From: Hymenoscyphus infarciens
Taxonomy: Eukaryota > Ascomycota > Leotiomycetes > Helotiales > Helotiaceae
Assembly: GCA_001414345.1 (NCBI GenBank)
Contig: LLCB01000015.1
Span: 248,001 to 312,000 of the forward strand
Length of the DNA: 64,000 nucleotides
Direction: 5' to 3'
Every line of letters starts with the position of its first letter. Positions within the stretch are counted from its first letter, which is position 1. The translations under genes were made by a program, and so were the position numbers. The notes beneath the pieces are model-generated. The model was not told where the DNA came from. It saw nothing but the letters and a program-made list of their open reading frames with translations, and did not search any database. Shown piece by piece: positions 12,223-21,401 of the stretch.

Positions 12223-12455
12223 CTCGCGGTAGACAAGATAAGTGGCAGTAATTAGCGACCTCATAAAAACCCGCAACCTAGAATAACTCCACAGAGAAAA
12301 ATCGTAAAAACAAAACAAATTATACGTAGATGCAGAGAGTATTATTTAACTCTTTTATAGCATTTACAATATTTTTACATCTACGTTTGAGTGAGAAGCG
12401 TTAGAGTCTGTCCTCAGTTAGCTTAATTACTGCCAGTAATCTTATCTACCACGAG
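12223..12455. mobile_element. MITE-like element with 34-bp imperfect TIRs and CCCTTC duplication
   Basis: The left end 12223-12256 (CTCGCGGTAGACAAGATAAG onward) pairs with 12421-12455 as an imperfect reverse complement with a handful of differences. The outer flanks are CCCTTC on the left (12217-12222) and CCCTTC on the right (12456-12461), consistent with a 6-bp target-site duplication. An inner inverted pair, ACGTAGATG and CATCTACGT, lies between. The element is 233 bp, AT-rich and non-coding. Confidence 0.65.
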
Positions 12456-12527
12456 CCCTTCCCAAAAATGTTGATTAGTACCATTTTGTTTTATAAAATG
12501 GTAATTTAAGCTTCTGCGGAAGGCTCG
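12453..12527. repeat. Nested foldback next to the MITE
   Basis: CGAGCCCTTCC at 12453-12463 pairs with GGAAGGCTCG at 12518-12527. Inside it a perfect 9-bp hairpin is formed by TACCATTTT (12479-12487) and AAAATGGTA (12495-12503). The outer left arm overlaps the right end and duplication of the neighbouring element, so the two structures may be nested insertions or one compound element. Confidence 0.5.
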
Positions 12528-13373
12528 TTTTACTATCACGTTGGACACTAAAAGTAGCTGTAACTCTCAATTGTCCCAACTCTTAGGAAAACTTAATCAA
12601 ACGCAGTTTACAATTGACTCGAACAATTAAACTCCATTGTCCCAGATACTTGGGCTAAAATATGGAACTGTGCTAGAAGGAAATTATCACCCGTGAGGGC
12701 GAAGATATCAAACCAATTCCCAAATTCTCCTCGCAGTAGCCGCAATGCCGGAATTAACTCAGTAAAGACAGAGTTTCTTTCGTGTTTTAAAGAGATCTCT
12801 TTCCGGTGAACCAAGCTATTGTACTTATGAAGTCTTAAAGAGTTGTGCTCGCGTTGGTTGTAAAAGTGTTGAACATGTGATACTCGCTTAAATCAATACT
12901 TCGCTTTTTGGACTTTTTTTTTATAGAAGAGAAGGTGCTATAAACTCCCCTATTACTTTTTCTTCTAGGCATTTCGCTGTTTTTCTGCGACGTACTCCGC
13001 CAACGCACTAGTGGGATGACCATAAACGCGAACGGTTTATCCACTGCTTCACGCCAGGAAAATCAACCTAGAGTTTTAAAAACCAAGTAGACGAGTTTCC
13101 AGGCCTTTTAATCCTTCCCAAACAACACTTAACCGTGCTCGCCTATTTCTGGAATGAATGTCAAGTAAGAGGTGTGTGTAGGAGGAACAATAAACGAGGC
13201 GCCTTCGACATCACTTTTGCAAAATTCATGGATATTTGTACAATTCGTATTTTTATTTGAGAGCTGGGCGATAGCAAAAACACCAGTCCATCCATCAATG
13301 TTGAAATATCCTGCTTCCCCATAATTCCATCCATCATCGACTGAAGTTACATCCAAGCGAGAAACTAAATGCC

Positions 13374-14738
13374 TCAATCACTCTCACTTGATTCGCTATC
13401 ATCAGAATCCTCCTCGCTATCACTGCTATCGGAACCTGAACTACTGCTGGAAGAACTTGAGGACGTATCGTCAGGGTTCCCGTTTCTTGTCGTTGTAGTC
13501 TCGTCATCATCAGAGCTGCTATCCGAGTCGCTAGAACTGTCTGACGAACTTGTGTCCGAATCATCAACAACCGCAGTTCGCTGTTTTCGCTTCCTAGCAA
13601 CATTCTGTGACGAGCCATCGTTCATTCGAATCCGCTTCTGGCTCTCATCGTCGTCAATCACAATGACTTCTTTGGCGCCTCCGTTGGCTTGTTCTCCCTC
13701 GCTTGATGATCCAAGCTCTGCCAGAACTCGTTCTGATCGCATGCGCTTCACAGCCCTCCTCGCCATTGCGGGGTCCTTCTCAGTAAGTCCCATTAGAACA
13801 CCTTCTTCGTACCCGACGTTTGACGGAACCTCCGCGGCCATCATTGTCGTAACGTATTCCTTCATAGCAACATCGTATTGCTCTTGTATCCTGCTTCGGT
13901 CCGCCATTGTTTCTGGGAACCCTGCGACACCCTCCTCCTGGTCTTTCACTTTTACGGCCAAGGCGCTATCCCTTAACCTTGTTCGCACTCCGCCCTGCAA
14001 GCCTCTCACGTATGGATATATGAATGTCTCGTGGTCGGAGGGAACAGCGTCGCTATCAAATAAGTGTTTGATAAGGTGGTTTTGGTGGTTTTTGTTGAAC
14101 TTCCAATTCTCGCGATCTTGGGTGTACTGCTTGAGGTATGCAAGGAAGGGTCGAGGTGATGGTGCAGCTGCAGGCTTTGAGACCTTCCCAGCTTTCTTCT
14201 TCTTCACTTTCGTCTCTGTTTTCGTGTCTTTCGTATTATTGGTCTGGGTTGGCTCCACTGGTCGGCATGCTTTCGATTTGGAGGCAATGGGTTTGACTCG
14301 TTTCGTTCGGCGCTCTTTCTCGTTCAAGGTGGTGTCGAATTCCTCCTCAACTTTGGTAGGTTCCGGAGTGTTGAAGGCTGGCCCAGATAACTCTTGGGGA
14401 TTTTGATCGGCGACCCAGGCGTTGTATAATTGCTTTATGCTGTCTCCATCTGAGGCTTTCGTCTCGGGTGTAAATGTGACGGACTTCTTTCTGATAAGAT
14501 TGGGAGCGTCTTGATTTGCGGCGGGTAAATTGAGGGAGTTTTTGGAAGCCTTCTTTTTCTTTGGGTGAGCGGCGTCTTCAGATTCGTCCAATCGCTTCCT
14601 CTTGGATGTATCGTGGGTTGTGCTGGCAGCAACGTTGACCGGTTGGGCAGGTGTGGTATCTGGGGTAACCGAGGCCGACTTGAGCTTGAGGCCTAATCTT
14701 TTCCACGCAGGTATCCGATTTGAGACGGTGGCGGACAT
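13374..14738 (-). CDS. WKF-domain protein with acidic serine-rich tail (nucleolar type)
   Basis: A single exon of 454 residues. The start at 14738 (MSATVSNRIPAWKRLGLKLK) was chosen over the upstream ATG at 14843 because the added 35 residues look like translated leader. Residues about 196-260 contain FLAYLKQYTQDRENWKFNKN followed by HLIKHLFD, the WKF signature of the C7orf50-related family, whose members are nucleolar and linked to ribosome biogenesis. Lysine-rich nuclear-localisation-like stretches occur near residues 46-66 and 175-185. The last 60 or so residues are almost only Ser, Asp and Glu, resembling casein-kinase-2 target tails of nucleolar proteins. The biochemical role is not established. 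The gene is divergent from the proteasome alpha1 gene. Confidence 0.8.
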   Translation of the reverse strand: MSATVSNRIPAWKRLGLKLKSASVTPDTTPAQPVNVAASTTHDTSKRKRLDESEDAAHPKKKKASKNSLNLPAANQDAPNLIRKKSVTFTPETKASDGDSIKQLYNAWVADQNPQELSGPAFNTPEPTKVEEEFDTTLNEKERRTKRVKPIASKSKACRPVEPTQTNNTKDTKTETKVKKKKAGKVSKPAAAPSPRPFLAYLKQYTQDRENWKFNKNHQNHLIKHLFDSDAVPSDHETFIYPYVRGLQGGVRTRLRDSALAVKVKDQEEGVAGFPETMADRSRIQEQYDVAMKEYVTTMMAAEVPSNVGYEEGVLMGLTEKDPAMARRAVKRMRSERVLAELGSSSEGEQANGGAKEVIVIDDDESQKRIRMNDGSSQNVARKRKQRTAVVDDSDTSSSDSSSDSDSSSDDDETTTTRNGNPDDTSSSSSSSSSGSDSSDSEEDSDDSESSESD

Positions 14739-15136
14739 GCTGTGCGGAAAGGGGGTGGTGAGGTGACGAGGTGAGGTGAGGCTGGCTAACAGAATTATCG
14801 TCGCATTGCTCTTGGGGTAGGCGGGCAGGGTGCTTCCCATCAAATCTGCAAGAACAACACCAAAAAAAACCTAAAAAAAAGTTCCCACCAATCCTTATCG
14901 CAAGGCCCGTGTCCTCTTTATCGCCCGTGACCATAAATATCAAGCCTTGTATTTGAGGCTTCCAAGGCCGAGACGACGCGCCAGGCGGGAACCTGGCCGT
15001 GAAGCTATCCAGAGCTCTCCATCTCCATTGAAGTGCCATCAATTCCACTTTCCACCATTTCATCCACGCCTTTAATTTCAGAAACCTCTGAGCTCGGAAA
15101 CACTAAACCCCTTGATTCCTACTACCACCCCCAAAA
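14739..15136. promoter_or_regulatory. Divergent intergenic region, WKF gene / proteasome alpha1
   Basis: 398 bp separate two start codons pointing outward, so both core promoters and leaders must lie here. I see no clear TATA box. A GAGGTGACGAGGTGAGGTGAG run at 14759-14779 sits in the leader of the minus-strand gene. I did not find the yeast proteasome control element. Confidence 0.5.
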
Positions 15137-16193
15137 ATGTCGGGTAAGTTGATTCAAGCAGTTCTACAAGTCCAAGTGCCCGTTGCTAACCAAGTCCCTA
15201 AACAGGCAGCGCAGGATACGACAGACAGATTACGATCTTTTCAGATCAAGGACGGTTATACCAAGTTGGTACGTAACGAACATCGAGCTCTAAACCCGCG
15301 AGGCTCTCTACCCCGAGCTACAACGAAGGCGCCCTTAGAGAACCATTTCAAAACAACAACTAACCGGTTGCACAACAGAATATGCCTTCAAAGCTATCAC
15401 CGCTGCGAATATCATGTCGGTTGGAGTTAGAGGGAAAGACTGCGCGGTAGTTCTATCCCAAAAGAAGGTCCCTGTATGTCACCACTTGCTGTCTTACCGC
15501 ATGAGTTGTACTGATGTCTCAATAGGACAAGCTCATCGATCCCTCCTCCGTATCCCACATCTTTCAATTATCTCCTTCAGTTGGTTGCGTCATGACTGGA
15601 TCAATCGCAGATGCTAGAGCGTTTGCTCAGAGAGCCATTGGTGAGGCTGCCGAGTTCAGATACAAGTTTGGATATGAGATGCCCTGCGACGCCTTAGCAA
15701 AGAGAATCGCCAACATCAGTCAAGTCTATACTCAACGGGTGAGCTGATATGCGGGTTAGATGATGTTCTAAGTCAATTGTCTCTAACTCTTTATTAGGCA
15801 TATATGCGACCATACGGTATTGCAACGACCTTAATTTCCCTCGATTCGGAGTATGGACCACAATTATACAAGTGTGATCCGGCAGGATACTACACTGGAT
15901 ACAAGGGTACCGCATCAGGTCCTAAGCAACAAGAAGCCTTCAACCACCTCGAGAAGAAACTCAAGAACAAGGATTGCGCAGATGGTAACTGGGAGAAGGT
16001 CGTCGAGCTTGGAATCACCACCTTGAGTTCAGTTCTCAGCGTGGACTTCAAGAAAGGCGAGTTGGAGATTGGAATCGTTGGTGGACCAAGAATAGGCAAG
16101 GATGGGACTGTGGACGGAACCGATCCTGGATTCAGAGCTCTGACTGAAGAGGAAATAGATGAGAGACTACAGTCGATTGCGGAGCAAGATTAG
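15137..16193 (+). CDS. SCL1: 20S proteasome subunit alpha1 (Scl1 / PSMA6 type)
   Basis: Five exons, 15137-15143, 15206-15268, 15379-15473, 15526-15738 and 15798-16193, give 257 residues, close to the human and yeast lengths. The first coding exon is only 7 nt (ATG TCG G). The N-terminus [20 protein letters not shown] is the alpha-subunit signature, followed by VEYAFKAI. Later blocks are [46 protein letters not shown] and [13 protein letters not shown], all typical of alpha1 rather than other alpha subunits. The protein forms part of the outer ring of the 20S core and helps gate substrate entry; it is not catalytic. The four introns are 62, 110, 52 and 59 nt, each with TAG or CAG acceptors. 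Confidence 0.95.
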
Positions 16194-17128
16194 ATGTGTA
16201 CTTATAGGTCTTGATATCCACTAGAACGGATTTTAGCGTTCGGCGTCACCGAAAATTTACTGGCTTCGAAATCGTTCTTTGGGGAAGTTCAATTGTAAGA
16301 TATTCAATTACTTGAATTTTTCAATCCCATTTGTGAGGTCTTTGAAGTAAATTTGAGAGGACTTGGTTGACACACTTCGCTTGGAACACCCTGAGGGCCA
16401 CTAGATTGCGACGTGCAACAGGCCTTCAACTGCAAAATTCCAACCAGGATTGTGCGACTCATCTCCAAAGAGCTTCAATCATTTGCTGCTCTACAGGCCT
16501 CGTTATACTACTGGCTATTGGTAGCTAATAACCTCATGCTGTAGAAACATCTTGTACAAAGGTCGACCACTATCGAGCTATTTGTAGGTTACCTACTAAT
16601 AACGTAACTTGCAGAAATAACTTGTAGAAAAATTACCTCTTTGTAGTTTATCAACTAACAATCGCGTGAAATATCTTGTAAAAGTGTTGCGCTATTTGTA
16701 GGTAAGCTACAAATTGCTGAGGTTTTTTTGGTGTTGCTGTTGGTAGGTCACCTACTAACAATCGCATTCTGTAAAATCTTGTAGAAAAGTTCGGCTATTC
16801 GTGAATCGTGGGTTATCTGTAAATAGCTTGGACTTTGTTCAGAGGGCTATTCTCCCATTCCAATTGGTATTTTAGATATACTTGTACTTTTATGAGGCTG
16901 TCATGTAATTTGAAGGAGTGTACGAAATATTTCCGCATGATTCATCAATTAAGCAGCCTAGACTAATTTAATTTGAATAATGTACGATAGAATGGTGCCA
17001 GAACTTCTTACCTACTTGAGTGGAAAGAAGTATGTTTCAAGAGCTAGCTCATGTCATCTCATATCAAGTTCTAATATTTCACAGAAATTGGTATGCCTAG
17101 CTCGAATGCTATCAACGCTAAATTACAA
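16194..17128. other. Convergent intergenic region with degenerate repeats
   Basis: This is the 3' flank shared by the proteasome gene and the minus-strand TRP channel gene. Apart from the repeat at 16541-16800 nothing was recognised. Confidence 0.4.
16541..16800. repeat. Degenerate tandem repeat, about four copies
   Basis: Near 16541, 16609, 16665 and 16767 a unit recurs that begins with a TGTAGAAA-like word, then CTTGTA and AAA, then GCTATTTGTAGGT and CACCTACTAACAATCGC-like words. Spacing is 57-100 bp, so the units have decayed or gained insertions. The palindromic word TAGGTNACCTA recurs. It lies in a convergent 3' region, so it is not a promoter array for either neighbour. Confidence 0.55.
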
Positions 17129-20100
17129 TCAATTCAAAACACTCTCATCCATATCCTCCAAAGTCTCAACCTCATCTTCAGCCTTATCATCATCCTCACT
17201 CCCATTCTTCCCCAACTCCTCATCCATATCCGCACACAACCTTCCCAGCAACCTCTCAATCCGCTGCGTACTCTGTTCCAAAGCCGTAAGTCTACTTTTG
17301 ATATCCTCTTTCGAATTCCCCGTCTCATCTTCTTCACTCATATTACTCACCTGTCTAACCAACCCCGCAAAGGGCGCCACGCTATCCCTCCTATCCTTCC
17401 CACAAATCTTCCTCGGATTCCTCTTCATCCTTTCCCCTCCGGCGGCATCAGGACCAAACTCGCGTTCGAATTCCTCAGCCATAGCAAACGTTGCATGTTG
17501 TCCGAGATCATTATCATTTGCGATTTCCTCCTCGACTTCGGGAGGAGGTTCAGTTTCAAAAATTGCTTGGATGTCGCCGTGGACAGAGAATGAACGGGAG
17601 AGATCCCAGGGCTTTTTCGGGGGGGACTTGGTTTTGGGGAGTTGTTCGGGGTCGTTGGGACGGCGGGATTTGGGCCAGAGCGAACGACGCTCGTAGAAGC
17701 CTATTATGAGGAGGGTGGGGGCGTTGAGGACGCGGACGGCGGAGACGTTTACTTTGTGGAACCAGCGCGGGGTGACGACGAATTTTAGGGGGAGGAGGAT
17801 GAGGAGGGCTAGGAGGTTGAAGGGGGGTTGGTAGGAGAACTGTGGTGAATGTTAGCGAGGTCTGCTTTGTAGGGAGTATTCCAAAGCAAGAGGATTGGTT
17901 TTGGGGTAAATATACGATTGCATCTGACTTGACTCCCTCCAATGTAAGAACTGCTCTCCGGAACTGGATCTCTGCATTTGCATTCGCCACGATATTCGAA
18001 AAAGTCGTACTCAGCATAGACACAAGAATAGTCAAAAAGAGCGTATTTCCAAGGAATGCAAAAGCAACCATGAGGATAGGACCAAGGATCCAGTGGAAAT
18101 CAGTTGACCTTTGAATTCCAGTTCCATCAAGTCCAAACCAGACCCAAAGCATCCACTTAGAGATGGTAATTGTTTCATGTGTTCCATCAGCGAGCCAAGT
18201 CATCGAGAGTAAGAATCCGGCGAAACACCATACTGCTAGAACAGTGAGGATGGTGAAATCTCTCATCATTGCTCGAAGGGAGACGAATAACATGTTTTCG
18301 GACATGAGATTGAATGCTAAACGAGGGACGAGGACTGGAGCTCCCATCGCGAGGACATCCATTGCTTGTTGGCCAGGTACGAGTTCTCCGATTCGCCATC
18401 CATGGATTCGCAAAACTAGGTATATGCCAAAAATAGCTGCAAATGTCACGTCGAGGAATGACCATAGATTTTGGGTGTAGACACGCCAACCTGGGTGGTG
18501 TTAGCAAAGAGTTTGGAGGAACGATAGTTTGGATAGAGTGTGTGGTACCATGTTCCAGGACAGAGGAAAATATATCAAGCAAGAATCCAAAGGAGTAAAC
18601 AATGAAGACCAACTCAAGAAGACCAAATTTAGAGGGATCCCGATCGGCCATGACAAAGATATACAAAGTCAATAGAATCATAAACTGAAGAATTTCCAAA
18701 ACATTCCTGGTTCTTGGAACAATCAGCCGGTATTGATTGAATATTGGTGCCTTTCGAGGATTATAAAGTGACACCGGTTTCTGCTTGTAATGATCTGGTA
18801 ATATATCGATGAAAGACGTAGGTGTATAAATTACCCTTCCTTCATAGATGGCTTGAACTACTTTCTGGCAAGCCGAAGAGCAGAGGAATATCTTGCTCTC
18901 AGACACGATGGCAATTTCCAAGGCTGGAAGTTTTCTTTGGTATCCAGTTCTTGATTGAACGGTCCAGGAAAGCTGATGATTACTTTGTTCCAGGACTTCT
19001 GGGGGAGCTTGTTGAAATGGATCGAAAGCTCCCACTAGAATGTGGGCAAGTAACAATAAACCTTGTACTCCGGGGTTGTCTTCGTGGAAACGTCTTAATA
19101 TCCGGCTGGCGAGAAGTTCGCAGAGTAAAGCTCGTGTTGCGCATACACTTTGTTGATGTGGTTGTACTGCTTGTTCGGTTTGGAATTGAACTCGGTTTAC
19201 CAACAAGCAGTAAACTGTAGAACTTAGTAAATGGGGTTTCAAATATTTCGAATGATGAAAAGTAAGACCAGGAATACCCTTTAAATGTGATATGTCATGG
19301 GTTCAGACTGGTATCAAGAAGAGATGAGAGAAATCATAAATATGACCAAAGGCGAAATGACCTCGAGATATAAGATCAGAAGTAAGTGAGCATTACTCTG
19401 CGAACACACCATATCGAGTAGATCTCATACAATTGCGAACATTGTTCCAGAGAATTTAGGAGAATCAAAAAACTTAGTTTCGAATTCTCCGAGATCTTCT
19501 CGAACAATACTTTCAGTTATGCTAGACGGTTCCGTACAACTAAGGTACAAGTAGGTGTTCGTAGAGTAATGCCCCAGTTTCTCACATATTTGAAGAGAAA
19601 ACAAATATATGGGCCCAATGTACACGACGTAAAATAAATCATATGACTCTCGTGTAGGACAGAAATATCAAGCGAGAGACACATTTTAAAATTCCCAAGA
19701 ACAAAACAAATGGTAAAATATATGCAGTACATACCGACAGACACATCGTCTAGCTCATAAAGTTTATCAACAAGCGGCCTCACGACGGACAGATTCATCC
19801 GAGGATCTCTAAGCTGCTCGATACTATAGGGATCATCTAGAAAACAAGTTAGAAGACGGTCATGGAGTAGCTCGAACGGGAATGTCACAAACCTATCGCA
19901 GCAATGACGTCTCGCCGAATCCTATTCCCCAACACATGTTAGCTCTCCTCACACGCGACAACAATGCCCAGCCAAGAAAGGCATACATACCTATGAATGG
20001 TGAGATAAACAGGCAATCCCGCATGTGGATTGACGGGACATAAATCACGAACCCCATGAGGCGGAAAACAACCGTCATGGTCGACTTCCTCTTCTGGATC

Positions 20101-20169
20101 TGGAGGTAGCAGTCTCGAAGTGTCCGATAGTACTCCACCACCTCCAGAACGCGATGGTTGTTGTCCCAT
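17129..20169 (-). CDS. YVC1: Yvc1-like TRP-family cation channel (vacuolar type)
   Basis: Six exons on the minus strand: 20169-19991, 19921-19893, 19836-19735, 19214-18549, 18490-17916 and 17839-17129. They give 753 residues. Exon 2 is a 29-nt microexon needed to restore IRRDVIAAIDDPYSIEQLRD, conserved in fungal TRP channels. The third intron is 520 nt; its removal restores DDVSVVYCLLVNRVQF. Hydrophobic segments follow (ILQFMILLTLYIFVM, LVFIVYSFGFLLDIF, TFAAIFGIYLVL, FTILTVLAVWCFAGFLL, HWILGPILMVAFAFLG, NTLFLTILVSMLSTTFSNI), the last being a plausible pore-lining helix. The C-terminus is cytosolic and acidic with a short coiled coil (RLTALEQSTQRIERLLGRL) and ends in an Asp/Glu-rich tail. In yeast, Yvc1 releases Ca2+ from the vacuole after hyperosmotic shock. 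The length and layout fit, but the orthology to Yvc1 itself is inferred. Confidence 0.85.
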
Positions 20170-21401
20170 GGTAACTGTGTTGCTATGCTATCCAATGAAG
20201 GAGGCGACTTCGAGGATATGCTCGATGCACCGTTCGGAAAAGAGGAGAATCCAACGCCATTCTTTCTGACGCAACTAGTTTTATGCTGTTTCTGATAAGG
20301 AGAGCTGAGATAAGGGGAAGGATTGGTAAAGCGGCGAAGCAGGGACTTGAAGGGCTCTTTTGGGCCAATTAGAGCCCCTTGTTCGTCTGGAGAGTTTCAA
20401 CTTTCAATAACTGAAGGTTTAATGCCAGATGCATTATCGAGGCATAACTGTTGCGGTGGATAGAGATAAAAATAAGATAATTTGTTTGAAACGATTATTA
20501 AGCCCTTCCACCAGACACCTTAAGGGCTGTCAAAACAAGCTTTCTAAATGTGGAGCTTGGGAAAGCCCTTTCCGAGGTGGAGAGAACCTTTTAGAACGGT
20601 TCATTCCATAATGGATACAAAACGTGAATTTCTATGAACAAGATATCCTCGTTCTTCAAAGGTAATGAATGGATTTTGCCTTTTCAAAAACAAAAAAACT
20701 GAGATGTGACTGGCCTTGTCAGTGGGTATTCAGTGGCTAGTAGACGAAGTAGCTTTTGCTTTGCAACAAGATACAATAATGGGTATATTTTCCTCTTATT
20801 AAAGTGGGGTTTGAACAGCAATCTAAGAAACAACAAGCTGAGTCAACGTAGATGAGGCATACATAAGAGAGAGAGAGACTTTACGGGTTATAAGTAGTCT
20901 GTTATCCGAGGTCGGGATGAATTCAAGTGGGGCCGATTGGAGCCAACTACAGTCATATAGGCGATCCCAACTCTTGGCCGGATGACAGCTGGAAATATCA
21001 TGACCGCCATTTTCCGTACCTACTAGTACTTATAAAATCGTACTGACTGGCTCAGCACTTCTTACCACCTAACAAGAACCATTCAATCTATCAACACAGC
21101 ACGTCGGATTACACAATGCCTTTCTGTTAAGAAGCAATCGTCTCTCGTGCCTTCCCCCCGAAACCTACACCTCTCGAAAACCCCCATTTAATTCAAGATG
21201 GTTCAACCATTGTCCACGCTTTTCCGAATCCACTACGCCCATACGAACACCCGGTCTCTGACGCTCGCAATACTACCTTTAATACGGCGGCGGTAATCTC
21301 CATATTGAAAACCGAGACCTAGAATCTAGAACGAAATCGAAGAACAACTGAAGCTGCGGGGTATATAAGAAGAAGGTGTTAAGGGAAGACATACTATTTC
21401 A
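20170..21401. promoter_or_regulatory. Divergent intergenic region, TRP channel / GTPase
   Basis: 1.2 kb between two outward-facing start codons. A short (GA)n run lies at 20868-20879. No conserved element or extra gene was recognised; promoters of both genes are expected here. Confidence 0.4.

Larger units (their letters stand above)
9417..13373. other. Gene desert with inverted and simple repeats
   Basis: Nearly 4 kb without a supportable gene. An open frame at 10820-11200 (plus, 126 codons) shows no family features. The 11.8-12.6 kb part is packed with short repeats and a third MITE-like element, listed separately. The rest looks like ordinary AT-rich spacer. Part of 13.0-13.4 kb is 3' flank of the minus-strand WKF gene. 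Confidence 0.5.

Noticed and set aside
13369..14406. 345-codon open frame on the plus strand, Ser/Leu/Phe-rich
   Set aside because: It is the antisense of the acidic and Lys-rich WKF gene; GAT/GAA/TCG-type repeats keep the opposite strand free of stops.
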